NCBI RefSeq assembly: GCF_021284765.1
Contig: NZ_CP089924.1
Span: 3,118,001-3,182,000 of the forward strand
Origin: Lysobacter sp. 5GHs7-4
Lineage (GTDB): Bacteria > Pseudomonadota > Gammaproteobacteria > Xanthomonadales > Xanthomonadaceae
Reading direction: 5' to 3'
Length of the DNA: 64,000 bases
A model generated the notes under the pieces. That model ran no database searches. It was not told the origin of the DNA and worked only from the letters and a program-made list of their open reading frames with translations. Both the position numbers and the translations under genes were made by a program. Positions 10,210 through 19,638 of this stretch are shown here, piece after piece. Position 1 is the stretch's first letter. Each line of letters starts with the position of its first letter.

Positions 10210-11542
10210 TCGCCGCACTGGGCGCCCCACCCTCCCCCGGACGCGCGCGCGTCTGACGAAGCTGCACGTGGCGATCCTTGCGGCGGCCGCGTTCGCGGGC
10301 AGCGCGCACGCGGGAAAGCTCGACTATCGTTTCGAGGTCGAAGTTCTGCACAGCGACAACATCAACCTGAGCGAAGACAACCAGGCCAAGGAAACGGTGC
10401 TGTCCCCTCGCGTGACCTTCAACTTCAAGGAAGAAGGGGCATCGCTAGAGCTGCAGGCGCGCGGCGAGTTGGAGCGCCGCCACTACTTCGGCAGCCGGTT
10501 CGACGACGAGACCCGCAGCGAGTTCGCCGGCCAGCTCAATTGGTCGCTGCTGCCGCAGCGGTTGAACCTCGTCGCCGAGGACTATCTGAGCGAGGAGCCG
10601 ATCAACTTCCGCGGCGGACGCTATCCGGGCAATCTGCAGCGGGTGAACATCTTCCTCGCCGGCCCCAGCTTCTTCGCCAGAATGGGCGATGCGACCCGCT
10701 TTCAGCTGGACCTGCGAGGGGCAAGCACGCACGCCGAGGTGGCGCCCGACTTCGACGGCAAGCGCTATAGCGCGGCCGCTTCCCTGCAGCGCGATCTGAA
10801 CCCGATCTCGAAAGCCTCGCTCAACCTGGTATCGACGAGGGCCAAGTTCGACGACGCCGCGACGGCCGTCGACTACCGGCGAAACGACGCCTTCGTCCGT
10901 TACCAAGGCAGGCTGCGCAAGCTCGAGTACGAGTTCGACCTGGGCCATTCGCGTCTGAACCGGGACGTCGGCGAGGACCCCACGACCACGATCGCCCGGG
11001 CGACGGTGCAGTGGCAGCCGAACTCGCGTAATCGCATTCGTCTGCGTGCCCGCCATCAGTTCGCCGACCAGGTCCAGGACCTGGTGGTCCGGCTGCGCGA
11101 CCCGGACGAAAGCCTGGTTCCCGACCTGGTGGACTCCTCGTCCTCGCTGGTGTCGTCCGGCGTGTACCGGCAGCGCGATCTGGAACTCGACTACCGCTAC
11201 CGCGGCGAAATCGTCGGCTTCCGCGTACGTCCGCTGTACAGGCAGTTGCGCTATATCGATCGCGGCGACGCCGATCGCACCGAGCGCGGCGCGTTCTTCC
11301 AGCTCGACTATCGGCTGGGCCCCCAGGTCACGATGTTCCTCAGCGGCTCGCTGCGCAATCGCGAGTTCACGTCGCGAAACGAAGAAGACCGCGATCGCGT
11401 GTACAGCCTGGGCTTCAGCTATCGGATGACCCAGCACTGGGGTTGGAGCGCCGAGGCGATCCGCAACAAACGAACGTCCAACGATCCGGATCAGGCTTAT
11501 ACCGAGAACTCCGTGTTCTTGACGGTCTGGTGGCAACGCTGA
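10196..11542 (+). CDS. Outer-membrane beta-barrel protein of the exopolysaccharide system
   Basis: An exported protein of 448 residues. From the ATG at 10196 there is a strongly basic n-region (RRTGRP...RTRARLTK), a hydrophobic segment (VAILAAAAFAG) and an AHA-type cleavage site before GKLDYRFEVEV. The mature part alternates polar and hydrophobic residues throughout (for example LELQARGELERRHYF and YSLGFSYRMTQHW), as expected of a transmembrane beta-barrel, and ends in an aromatic-rich strand (VFLTVWWQR). It resembles the PEP-CTERM-system-associated outer-membrane barrel family that sits beside EpsE/EpsF-type genes. Its start lies inside the end of the ATPase gene. Likely role: secretion pore or outer-membrane partner of the export lipoprotein. 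Confidence 0.82.
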   Translation: MRAPDRRTGRPTLPRTRARLTKLHVAILAAAAFAGSAHAGKLDYRFEVEVLHSDNINLSEDNQAKETVLSPRVTFNFKEEGASLELQARGELERRHYFGSRFDDETRSEFAGQLNWSLLPQRLNLVAEDYLSEEPINFRGGRYPGNLQRVNIFLAGPSFFARMGDATRFQLDLRGASTHAEVAPDFDGKRYSAAASLQRDLNPISKASLNLVSTRAKFDDAATAVDYRRNDAFVRYQGRLRKLEYEFDLGHSRLNRDVGEDPTTTIARATVQWQPNSRNRIRLRARHQFADQVQDLVVRLRDPDESLVPDLVDSSSSLVSSGVYRQRDLELDYRYRGEIVGFRVRPLYRQLRYIDRGDADRTERGAFFQLDYRLGPQVTMFLSGSLRNREFTSRNEEDRDRVYSLGFSYRMTQHWGWSAEAIRNKRTSNDPDQAYTENSVFLTVWWQR

Positions 11543-11559
11543 CGCAGGGACCCGGGGCC

Positions 11560-12696
11560 ATGCTCGAAGTTCTGTTCTGGGGTTCGATCTGCGTGCTGGG
11601 ATACGTCTATGCGGGCTATCCGGTTCTGGCGGTCGCGCTGGCCCGCATGCGCCCGCGCGCGTCGCGCAAGCAAGCCATGACGCCGTCCGTCACCGTGATC
11701 ATCACGGCCTACAACGAAGAGAAGGACATCGCGCAGAAGGTCCGGAACGTGCTGGCCCTGGACTATCCGCCGCAGCAGATCGACGTCATCGTCGCCTCGG
11801 ACGCCTCCAGCGACGGGACCGACCGCGCCGTGCGCGATATCGACGCTCCCAATGTGCGTCTGCTTCGCGTCGAGGGGCGCCAGGGCAAGACGGCCTGCCA
11901 GAACGCGGCCGCGGCCGCGGCATCGGGGGACGTCCTGCTCTTCACCGACGCGACGACCCGGATCGAGACGCAGGCCCTGCGGGCGATGACGCGCAACTTT
12001 CACGACCCCGAAGTGGGCTGCGTCGCCGGACGCCTCAGCTACGTCGCACAGCACGACGATGCGACCGGGCGCGGCGGAACGTCCTATTGGAACTACGAAA
12101 TCGCGCTGCGGATGGCGGAAAGCGATCTGGGTTCGCTCATCGGCGTTTCCGGCTGCCTGTATGCGGTCCGTCGCGGCGCCTACCGCGAGATCACCCCGGA
12201 ACTGATCAGCGACTTCGTCGTCGCGATGGTGGTCCGGGAGCAAGGCCTGCGCACCGTACTCGAACCCGATGCGATGTGTTACGAACAGACCCTGGACCAT
12301 CCCGACCGCGAACTGGCCATGCGCGTGCGCGTCGGCATGCGCAGCCTCTCGGCCTTGGCGAGTCAGAAGCGCTTTCTCAACCCGTTCAGATTCGGCGCCT
12401 TCGCCTGGCAGCTGTGGTCGCACAAGTTGCTCAGGTACCTGTCGCCGGTGTTCTGGACGATCGCCCTGCTCGCCAACCTGGCGCTCGCGCTGCAGGGACG
12501 CTACCTGTGGCTGCTGGCGCTGCAGCTGCTGCTGCTGTTCTCGGGTCTGCTCGGATTCACGTCGCTGCGCCTGGCCGAAAGATCGCGCCTGCTTGCCAAG
12601 CCTTATTACTTTCTGCTGACCAACCTGGCCTCCGCGGTCAGTCTGTTCCGGTTCCTGCGCGGCGAACGCATCGTGACCTGGACGCCGCAACGCTGA
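11560..12696 (+). CDS. Family 2 glycosyltransferase, membrane-bound
   Basis: A 378-residue processive-type GT2 enzyme. An N-terminal membrane segment (VLFWGSICVLGYVYAGYPVLAV) precedes the GT-A domain: VTVIITAYNEEKDI, then VASDASSDGTD as the nucleotide-binding motif, LLFTDATT as the DXD-like motif, and ISDFVVAMVV as the acceptor/base region. Two to three hydrophobic segments follow (SPVFWTIALLANLALAL, LLLLFSGLLGF, YYFLLTNLASAVSLF). AGGGA lies 10 nt upstream of the ATG. Likely adds a sugar to the lipid-linked repeat unit; donor and linkage cannot be read. Next gene starts 78 bp downstream. Confidence 0.9.
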   Translation: MLEVLFWGSICVLGYVYAGYPVLAVALARMRPRASRKQAMTPSVTVIITAYNEEKDIAQKVRNVLALDYPPQQIDVIVASDASSDGTDRAVRDIDAPNVRLLRVEGRQGKTACQNAAAAAASGDVLLFTDATTRIETQALRAMTRNFHDPEVGCVAGRLSYVAQHDDATGRGGTSYWNYEIALRMAESDLGSLIGVSGCLYAVRRGAYREITPELISDFVVAMVVREQGLRTVLEPDAMCYEQTLDHPDRELAMRVRVGMRSLSALASQKRFLNPFRFGAFAWQLWSHKLLRYLSPVFWTIALLANLALALQGRYLWLLALQLLLLFSGLLGFTSLRLAERSRLLAKPYYFLLTNLASAVSLFRFLRGERIVTWTPQR

Positions 12697-12774
12697 GCGT
12701 GACGCCTTCGCCCGACTGGCCGTCGATGGCGCCAGGCAACGTTGTTTCTACTGAACAGGAGTCGGGTAACGATA

Positions 12775-14097
12775 ATGCGGTCGCGGGCCACCCATGACTT
12801 CTCCAGCTCCGAAGGCGCTGCGGCCGCGATGCCGCAGGACTCGGCCTACACGGAGTTCGCGCCGGCTTCGCACCAGCCATTGCAACGGGTCGTGTACGTG
12901 GTCTCGCAGTTTCCCAGCTGGTCGGAGACCTTCATCGTTCGCGAAATCCGCACCCTGATCGAGGTCGGAGTCGACGTACGGATTCTTTCCCTGAAACGCT
13001 CCGACGAAACCATGGTGCAGGCGGACGCCGCGGCGCTGCTGGATCGCGTTCGCCAGCCGCCGGCCCTGCTGCCGACGGTATGGAACACCCTGCGCGTCCT
13101 GTTCGCCCATCCCGTCCGTGTCGGCAGCGCTGTCGCCACGATCGCCGTGGACACCTGGCGCACGCCGGCCGTGCTGGCGAAATCGCTGGCGACCCTGACC
13201 CGCAGCCTGAGCCAGATTACCTGGCTGCAGGCGTTCGACCCGCAGTTCATTCACGCGCACTGGTCGACGTATCCGACCACAGCCGCCTGGGCGCTGGCGC
13301 GCGCCATGGGGCGTCCGTTCGGTTTCACCTGCCATGCGCACGACGTATTTCGAAACCACCAGTTGCTGCCGCGCAAGATCGCCGAAGCGGCGCTGGCGGT
13401 CACGATTTCGCGCCACAATATCGGCTGGCTCGATCGCAACATCTCCGCGCTGGCGCCGTACAAACTGAAGGTCGTGCACTGCGGCGTCGACCTGCGGCAG
13501 ATTTCCATGAGAACGCAAGACCCGTCCGGAAACCGGATACTCGGCGTCGGCCGCCTGTCTCCCGAAAAGGGATTCCACACGCTGATCGAATCCTTGGCGA
13601 TACTGCGCGACAACGGCACGCTGTTCCAATGCACCCTGGTCGGCGAAGGCCCGGCGCGTCAGGAGCTGCAGAGCCTGATCGATCGCCACCAGCTGCGGCA
13701 ACATGTGGAACTGGCCGGAGCGCAACCGCAGGAATACGTGCGCGCCGCGCTGGAAAAAGCCACGGTGTTCGCCCTTCCCTGCCAGATCGCCGCCAACGGC
13801 AGCCGCGACGGTATTCCGGTGGCCCTGATGGAGGCGATGGCCGCGGGCTGCCCGGTCGTCAGCTGCCCGGTGTCCGGCGTGCCGGAACTGATCGGCAACG
13901 AAGTGCATGGACTGCTGGCGGCCGAGCGCGACGCCGAATCGCTCGCGCACGCCTTGCAGCGATTGCTGGACGATGCTGCGCTGCGCAGGAGGCTGTCGAT
14001 CGCGGCCCGGCAACGCGTCGAACTGGAATTCGACGCTCGCCAGGAAGCGCTCAAGCTGCATGGGCTGATGGCGGGGGCCATCAACAATGCGGCGTGA
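12775..14097 (+). CDS. GT4 glycosyltransferase, WcaL-like
   Basis: A retaining GT-B glycosyltransferase of about 440 residues. The N-terminal fragment VVYVVSQFPSWSETFIVREI is typical of colanic-acid-type WcaL enzymes, and FIHAHWS plus FTCHAHDVF continue the N-terminal domain. The C-terminal domain has ILGVGRLSPEKGFHTLIESL and the donor-binding block SRDGIPVALMEAMAAGCPVV, where the usual EX7E starts with Asp instead of Glu, as is common in this subgroup. Starts at TTG 12742, ATG 12775 and ATG 12829 are possible; 12775 is preferred because an AGGAG lies 13 nt upstream. The stop overlaps the next ATG by 11 bp. Confidence 0.88.
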   Translation: MRSRATHDFSSSEGAAAAMPQDSAYTEFAPASHQPLQRVVYVVSQFPSWSETFIVREIRTLIEVGVDVRILSLKRSDETMVQADAAALLDRVRQPPALLPTVWNTLRVLFAHPVRVGSAVATIAVDTWRTPAVLAKSLATLTRSLSQITWLQAFDPQFIHAHWSTYPTTAAWALARAMGRPFGFTCHAHDVFRNHQLLPRKIAEAALAVTISRHNIGWLDRNISALAPYKLKVVHCGVDLRQISMRTQDPSGNRILGVGRLSPEKGFHTLIESLAILRDNGTLFQCTLVGEGPARQELQSLIDRHQLRQHVELAGAQPQEYVRAALEKATVFALPCQIAANGSRDGIPVALMEAMAAGCPVVSCPVSGVPELIGNEVHGLLAAERDAESLAHALQRLLDDAALRRRLSIAARQRVELEFDARQEALKLHGLMAGAINNAA

Positions 14098-15250
14098 CCG
14101 GCTGCTGGTGGTGATCGACGGCATGGAAGTTGGCGGCAGCCAGCGCCAGGTGCAGCATCTGCTAACAGGCCTGGATCGCCAGCGGTGGGAACCCGAGCTG
14201 GCGTTCTTCCGTTGCGATTCCTTCCTGGCCGACGCGATCCGGCGCGACGGCATTCCGGTCCACTACCTGCCCAAGCGCCGCCGGATCGACCTTGCGTTCC
14301 TGCTCGCGTACGCACGCCTGTTGCGGGATCGCGACTACGCCATCGTCCACGCCTTCTCGTTGACCGCCGAATGGTCGACGGTGCTAGCGCGTCTTCTATC
14401 GCGCCGGCGACCGGCCCTGGTCGCATCCGAGCGCAGCTTCGCGCTGGACAGGCCGGCCTGGTTCTGGTGGCTCAAGCGCCTCGTCGTCGGCCAAAGCGCC
14501 GCCGTCGTGGCCAACTCGAAGGCGGGCGCGCAGGCTACCGCGCGCCGCACAGGCAGGCCTGAAGCGATGTTCGTGACCATCGCCAACGGCGTCGGCATTC
14601 CGGCAGCCATCTCCCGCGATGAACGTGCGTCGATCCGGCGCTCGCTCGGGGCACCGGACGGGCGCCCGTTCGGTTTGTTCGTCGGGCGGCTGGTATCGGC
14701 CAAGAACCTGCCCTGTCTGGTCCGCGCGCTGGCGATCATGCGGCCCGGCGAGCGCCCGTGGATCGCGCTCGCCGGCGACGGGCCGCTGAGGGTCGCGATC
14801 GAAGCGCTGGCAGTGCAGCATCGCGTGGAAGCGGATCTGTGCTTCCTGGGCGAGCGCTCGGATACGACGGCGCTGATGCAGGCAGCCGACTTCCTGGTGC
14901 TGCCCTCGCATTTCGAAGGGCTCTCGAACGCGCTGCTCGAAAGCATGGCCGCCGGCTGTCCCGTGATCGCCTCGGCCGTGGGCGGCAATCTCGAACTGGT
15001 CGACGATGGGCGTACCGGCCTGCTGTTCCGCCCCGACGACGCCGACGCATTGGCCGCCGCGATCTCGCGCATGGCCGACCCGCTACTGCGCTCGCAGCTC
15101 GCACAGGCGGCCGCCCAACACGTGAGCCGGCACCATAGCCAGCGCGCGCTCGGCGCCGCGACATCGGCCGTTTACGAGCGCTGCCTGCGGACGGAGGATT
15201 CCGCCGACAACGACTCGATCGTGCGCGCTGCCCGCGGCCAGGCGAAATGA
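14087..15250 (+). CDS. GT4 glycosyltransferase
   Basis: A GT-B enzyme of 387 residues. The first domain opens with LLVVIDGMEVGGSQRQVQHLL (Gly-rich acceptor-side loop) and includes IVHAFSLTAEW. The second domain has GLFVGRLVSAKNLPCLVRAL, WIALAGDGPLR, and a complete EX7E motif in HFEGLSNALLESMAAGCPVI. The start lies within the last codons of the preceding glycosyltransferase gene (ATG at 14087, that gene's stop at 14095-14097), so the two are translationally coupled. Likely adds a sugar to the exopolysaccharide repeat unit at the inner face of the cytoplasmic membrane. Confidence 0.9.
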   Translation: MRRDRLLVVIDGMEVGGSQRQVQHLLTGLDRQRWEPELAFFRCDSFLADAIRRDGIPVHYLPKRRRIDLAFLLAYARLLRDRDYAIVHAFSLTAEWSTVLARLLSRRRPALVASERSFALDRPAWFWWLKRLVVGQSAAVVANSKAGAQATARRTGRPEAMFVTIANGVGIPAAISRDERASIRRSLGAPDGRPFGLFVGRLVSAKNLPCLVRALAIMRPGERPWIALAGDGPLRVAIEALAVQHRVEADLCFLGERSDTTALMQAADFLVLPSHFEGLSNALLESMAAGCPVIASAVGGNLELVDDGRTGLLFRPDDADALAAAISRMADPLLRSQLAQAAAQHVSRHHSQRALGAATSAVYERCLRTEDSADNDSIVRAARGQAK

Positions 15251-15310
15251 ACGCCGCATCCTCATCCAGGACACCTGCGACCGGCACCGCCGGCGGGACG
15301 GACTGATCCG

Positions 15311-16639
15311 ATGCGCCTGCTCTATGCCATTCCGATCATCCTGCTGCCGAACACGGCGCACCTGCCGCCGGACGTCAGCGTCGGCACTTCGGTCGCCTTG
15401 CTCGTGATCGCGATGCTCGTCGGCGAGCGCGATCCCACCTACCTGAGGCGTCCGGCCTACCTGATTCCGCCGTTGCTCGCCCTGCTCCTGGCAATGCTGA
15501 TCGGGTTCATCGCGGCGCATTGGCACGACCTGGCCAACGTGGAAAAGGATCTGCGCGAAGCCAAGGTCGCGGTCCTGTATCCGTTGCTGTACATCGCCTA
15601 CCGGAAATGCGGCCTGGACATGAAGCAGACCCGGCAACTCATCCTGCTGGTGCTGCTGGTCGCCGTGGCAGCGGGCCTGGAAGCGGTCCTGCAAGGGCGG
15701 TCGTTCAACCTGGGCGAGTTTTCCGAAACCCAGCGCGCCACCGGGCCCTTCGGCCAGATCAAGATGGCGAACCGCGCGGGCGTGTTCTTCGCGATGTTCC
15801 TGCCGATGCTGTTCGCACCGACCCTGCAGTTCCGGCAGCGCCGATGGGTACGCTGGGCGGCGTTCGGAGGCAGTGCGATTCTGGCCATGGCCATCTTGCT
15901 CACCTATTCGCGCCAGTCCTATCTGATCGGCCTGTTCTCGATCATGGTTCTGCTGGTATCGCGCAGCATTCCTGCGGCGATGCTCGCCGCATTGCTGATC
16001 GTGGCGACCTCGGCGACCTTGTTGCCCAATAGCGTCGTCGACCGCGTCCAGCAGACCCAGCAGGTCTCCGGCACCGGCTCGGTGACGCTCGACGTCAGCA
16101 CTACCAGCCGCTTCTCGATCTGGAACGGCACGATCGACATGCTGCGCGACCATCCCGCCGGCGTGGGCCTGGGACGCTTCAGCGATCACATCGGCAACTA
16201 CACCGACTACGCCGGCAAGGACGCGCACAACGGCTTCCTGCTGACCCTGGCCGAGTGCGGGCCGCTCGGCCTGCTGGCCTTGCTTTGGGTGTTCTGGCGG
16301 CTATGGCGGCTGGCCGGTTCGCTGCGTCGTTCCGCCGCTGCCCTGGCGCCGTCGGCGCCGCGCACCTTGGAGCTGGGCTTCACGTTCGCGGTCCTGTCGA
16401 TGGCGCTGGGCAACATGTACGGCAGCCCCTTCTTCGACAGCGTCGTTATGGCGAACTTCTGGATCCTGTGCGGGCTGATGGAGCGCTACGGCATCCTCAA
16501 GGCGCAGGCCGGCCAGGAGGTGGCGGTCCGCGACGCGCCCACTCCGACGCCGATACCTGCGGGCCAACGGTTCCCGCTCGCGGCCCGTGCGCTGCCGCGT
16601 CTCGCGCAAGCCGCAAGTTCGCGGCGCTTGTTCCGTTGA
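15311..16639 (+). CDS. O-antigen ligase/Wzy-like polymerase
   Basis: Polytopic inner-membrane protein of 442 residues with about ten to twelve hydrophobic segments, belonging to the O-antigen ligase/polymerase (WaaL/Wzy, PF04932-type) superfamily. The large periplasmic loop contains SRFSIWNGTIDMLRDHPAGVGLGRF, closed by the family signature KDAHNGFLLTLAECGPLGLL. In an exopolysaccharide operon with a chain-length protein and flippase, it is most likely the polymerase that joins lipid-linked repeat units, rather than a lipid-A ligase. A soluble Pro/Ala-rich tail of about 40 residues ends the protein. It begins 60 bp after the preceding gene. Confidence 0.87.
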   Translation: MRLLYAIPIILLPNTAHLPPDVSVGTSVALLVIAMLVGERDPTYLRRPAYLIPPLLALLLAMLIGFIAAHWHDLANVEKDLREAKVAVLYPLLYIAYRKCGLDMKQTRQLILLVLLVAVAAGLEAVLQGRSFNLGEFSETQRATGPFGQIKMANRAGVFFAMFLPMLFAPTLQFRQRRWVRWAAFGGSAILAMAILLTYSRQSYLIGLFSIMVLLVSRSIPAAMLAALLIVATSATLLPNSVVDRVQQTQQVSGTGSVTLDVSTTSRFSIWNGTIDMLRDHPAGVGLGRFSDHIGNYTDYAGKDAHNGFLLTLAECGPLGLLALLWVFWRLWRLAGSLRRSAAALAPSAPRTLELGFTFAVLSMALGNMYGSPFFDSVVMANFWILCGLMERYGILKAQAGQEVAVRDAPTPTPIPAGQRFPLAARALPRLAQAASSRRLFR

Positions 16640-16667
16640 CGTTCGTGCGCGGGCCAGGGGGTTAGCC

Positions 16668-18242
16668 ATCAGCATCGTCCATCACCATTGCGGCCGCATC
16701 GGGAACGCGCATCGCCGAACGCGACGACTGGCGCTCGCGGCGTTCGCGTTCGCGTCCTTGGCCGCGTGCGCCGACGAAACCGAACCCCCATCGGAACTGT
16801 GTCCGTCGGGTCTCCCTGGCGAGTCCGATATCCCGATAGCGACGACATCGGCGGGCGGCAGAACCTACTACGTCCGCGCCGACGGCGGCGATGCCGGCCA
16901 ATGCAACGGCCGCGCCGATGTCGCCCTTGGCGGCCGCGGCGCCGCCAACGACTGCGCCTGGAACAGTCCGGCCATCGCCCTGCCCGCCTCCGGTCCCGCG
17001 CGCATCGCGGGCGGCGACACCGTGCTGATCGGCGCTGGCACCTACGAGATCGGCAACGGCGGGTACCTGCAGGCCATCCCCAGCGGACCCAGCCGCGCGA
17101 ATCCGACCCGCCTGCTGGGCAAACCCGGCGCGACACCGAAGCTGGTCGGCGTCGCGGGCACGCATCGCGTGCTCAACCTGGACGGCAGCTCGAACGTGGA
17201 AGTCGGCCATCTCGAAATCACCGACAACAGCGATTGCGTCCATAAACACCCCGACCCCGCTGCGGCCTGCGCCGGCGCCATGCCCTGGGCGCGCGTGGGG
17301 CTGTACGCCCGTGCCTCCAGCAACGTCTGGTTGCACGACCTCGACATCCACGGACTCGCGGCGCGCGGCATCAACGCGGGCGGTCTCAGCAACTGGACCG
17401 TCGAGCGCGTCAAGCTCAACCGCAACGGCACCGCGGGCTGGGACGGAAACATCGGCCAGGGCGGTTCCAACTCCGGCAGGATCGTCCTGCGACAGGTCGA
17501 GATCGCCTGGAACGGCTGCGGCGAACGCGTCGCCACCGGCGAACCCTGGGCGTGCTGGGCGCAGCAGACCGGCGGCTACGGCGACGGCCTGGGCACCACC
17601 GACACCGGCGGGCAGTGGCTGATCCAGGACGCATTCGTCCACCACAACACCTCCGACGGACTCGACCTGCGCTACATGGACGGCGCCGACACGACCCGGG
17701 TCACGCTGCGTCGCGTCCGCGCCGTGGCCAACGCGGGCAACCAGGTCAAGGTGAAGGGCAACTCCCTGATCGAGAACTCGGTGCTCGTGGGCAACTGCAG
17801 TTACTTCAAGGACAAGTTCTTCATGACGCAGCGCGACCTGTGTCGCGCCGATGGCAGCACGCTGCAACTGGTGACGACCGGCCACGACACCGCGATCGTC
17901 CGCCGTAACACTCTCAGCGGCGAAGGCGCAGTGCAGATCGGCCACAGCGAGGGCAATCCGACGGACCGCATCCAGGTCTCGAACAACCTCGTGATCGGAT
18001 CGCCGTACTACCTGCGCCCCGGCGACCTGACCGCGTTCAGCGGCGGCCGGACCTGGGCCATCGTCCACTACGCCGGCAACCTCGCCTGGAACGTGCGCAC
18101 CTGCCCCGGCGACACGGTCTGCGACCGGAACCCGCGCCTAGCCAACATGACGCTGGCCGCCTTCGATGCGCAACCGCTGGCCGGCAGCCCCGCCAGCGGC
18201 AAGGCCGGCGCGGTGTCGTGCGGCAAGCAACCTCTCCGCTGA
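16668..18242 (+). CDS. Right-handed beta-helix lipoprotein
   Basis: Exported lipoprotein of about 524 residues. The segment RRTRRLALAAFAFASLAAC is a lipoprotein signal with the lipobox LAAC. The mature part is a right-handed parallel beta-helix/pectin-lyase-like fold: repeated Asn- and Gly-rich turns (SNVEVGHLEITDNSDC, SNWTVERVKLNRNGTAGWDG, GNQVKVKGNSLIENSVLVGN). The start is uncertain: the only in-frame ATG is at 16587, inside the upstream gene, with no ribosome site, whereas an AGGGGG lies exactly 6 nt before an ATC at 16668 that gives a normal signal peptide. It is a close paralogue of the secreted protein at 20874-23090 but lacks its C-terminal Ig-like modules. Possible roles are polymer-modifying lyase, epimerase or surface anchor; catalytic residues cannot be assigned. 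Confidence 0.8.
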   Translation: MSIVHHHCGRIGNAHRRTRRLALAAFAFASLAACADETEPPSELCPSGLPGESDIPIATTSAGGRTYYVRADGGDAGQCNGRADVALGGRGAANDCAWNSPAIALPASGPARIAGGDTVLIGAGTYEIGNGGYLQAIPSGPSRANPTRLLGKPGATPKLVGVAGTHRVLNLDGSSNVEVGHLEITDNSDCVHKHPDPAAACAGAMPWARVGLYARASSNVWLHDLDIHGLAARGINAGGLSNWTVERVKLNRNGTAGWDGNIGQGGSNSGRIVLRQVEIAWNGCGERVATGEPWACWAQQTGGYGDGLGTTDTGGQWLIQDAFVHHNTSDGLDLRYMDGADTTRVTLRRVRAVANAGNQVKVKGNSLIENSVLVGNCSYFKDKFFMTQRDLCRADGSTLQLVTTGHDTAIVRRNTLSGEGAVQIGHSEGNPTDRIQVSNNLVIGSPYYLRPGDLTAFSGGRTWAIVHYAGNLAWNVRTCPGDTVCDRNPRLANMTLAAFDAQPLAGSPASGKAGAVSCGKQPLR

Positions 18243-18258
18243 CGGACCGGAATCCACC

Positions 18259-19638
18259 ATGGGCCTGACGGACAAGATCTACGCGCATCTGCCGCAACGG
18301 GGCCAGGACGTGGCCGCATCCGCGTTCGGTCTCTATCGCCATTGGCTGCGCTCGGGACCGGGATACGCCGACCTGCTGCGTGGCTACCGCGATCGCGACG
18401 CTTGGCCGCTCGACCGCTTCGCCGCGTACCAGGCGGAAAGGCTGAAAGTCATGCTCGGCAATGCCGCCGACCACATTCCCTACTACCGGCGGAGTTGGAG
18501 CGCCGACGAAAAAGCCGCGGCACGCGCGGGACGCCTGTCGGAGCTTCCGTTGCTGTCGAAGGATCCGATCCGCAGCCATCCGCAGGACTTCGCCCGCGAC
18601 GATGCGCGTCCCTTGCTGCGCTACCGCTTCCTCACCAGCGGATCGACCGGCACGCCGGTATCGACCCTGTGGACGGCCCGGGAAGCGCGCGACGCCAGGG
18701 CGCTGCGCGAAGCGCGATCCGCGAACTGGGCAGGCACCTCCTTCAGCGAGGGCCGCGCGACCTTCTCCGGGCGCATCGTCGTTCCCGACGCGAACAGCGA
18801 TGGCCCGTTCCATCGCTACAACGGGGTGGAAAACCAGGTCTACTTCTCGGCCTTCCATCTGAGCCGCGCCAACGCCGGCCGATACGTGGAGGCGCTGCGG
18901 CGCCACAAGACGCAGTGGCTGACGGGATACGCCGTCTCGTACTACTTGCTCGCGCGCCACATCCAGGACCTTGGCCTCGACGTCCCGCCGTTGAAGGCCG
19001 TCGTGACGACCAGCGAAAAGCTCACGGCGGGCATGCGCACGGTCATGGAACAGGCCTACGGGTGCCCGGTGTTCGAGGAATACGGCACCGTCGAGAACGC
19101 CGTCTTCGCCAGCGAATGCGCGCATCACCGCCTCCACGTGAGTCCGGATGCGGGTGTCGTCGAGATCCTGCGCCCCGACGGCAGCGCCTGCGATCCAGAC
19201 GAAGCCGGAGAAGTCGTGGCCACCGGCTTCGTACGCCAGTACCAGCCCTTCATCAGGTATCGCGTCGGCGACGTCGCGGCCTGGGATCCGGAGCCATGCG
19301 CTTGCGGCCGCCCAATGCCGGTATTGAAGGAAGTGATCGGCCGGGTCGAAGACGTGGTGGTCGGTCCGGACGGGCGTCAGATGGTCCGGTTCCACGGGAT
19401 CTTCGTCGGCCAGGACCAGGTCGTCGAAGGCCAGATCGTTCAGGAGGCGCTGGACCGTATCCGCGTGAAGATCGTGCCGGCCGCGGCCTACGGCCCTGCC
19501 GATGCCGCCGACATCGCGCAGCGCGTTCGCCAGCGCCTTGGAGACGTGAGCGTGATCGTCGAGCCCGTCGAATCGATACCGCGATCGGCGAACGGCAAAT
19601 TCAAGGCCGTGATTTCGCACATCAAGGCGAACGGCTGA
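18259..19638 (+). CDS. PaaK/CapK-like AMP-dependent acyl-activating enzyme
   Basis: A 459-residue member of the phenylacetate-CoA ligase/CapK branch of adenylate-forming enzymes. The phosphate-binding loop is FLTSGSTGTPVSTLW, the AMP-binding motif is VFEEYGTVENAVFA, and ATGFVRQYQPFIRYRVGDVA leads to the C-terminal domain with IGRVEDVVVGPDGRQ. CapK-like proteins of capsule loci activate an acid for transfer to sugars or a carrier. The N-terminal Tyr/Arg-rich part (PYYRRSW) is also typical of this family. The gene sits 16 bp after the beta-helix gene and its stop overlaps the start of an acetyltransferase gene (TGATG), suggesting that activation and transfer of an acyl group to the polymer are linked. 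It could equally serve the NRPS-PKS encoded 10 kb away. Confidence 0.87.
   Translation: MGLTDKIYAHLPQRGQDVAASAFGLYRHWLRSGPGYADLLRGYRDRDAWPLDRFAAYQAERLKVMLGNAADHIPYYRRSWSADEKAAARAGRLSELPLLSKDPIRSHPQDFARDDARPLLRYRFLTSGSTGTPVSTLWTAREARDARALREARSANWAGTSFSEGRATFSGRIVVPDANSDGPFHRYNGVENQVYFSAFHLSRANAGRYVEALRRHKTQWLTGYAVSYYLLARHIQDLGLDVPPLKAVVTTSEKLTAGMRTVMEQAYGCPVFEEYGTVENAVFASECAHHRLHVSPDAGVVEILRPDGSACDPDEAGEVVATGFVRQYQPFIRYRVGDVAAWDPEPCACGRPMPVLKEVIGRVEDVVVGPDGRQMVRFHGIFVGQDQVVEGQIVQEALDRIRVKIVPAAAYGPADAADIAQRVRQRLGDVSVIVEPVESIPRSANGKFKAVISHIKANG

Noticed and set aside
15247..15306. 19-codon ATG frame overlapping the stop of the second GT4 gene
   Set aside because: Too short, Ser/Thr/Gly-rich, no known product; more likely a spacer between coupled genes.
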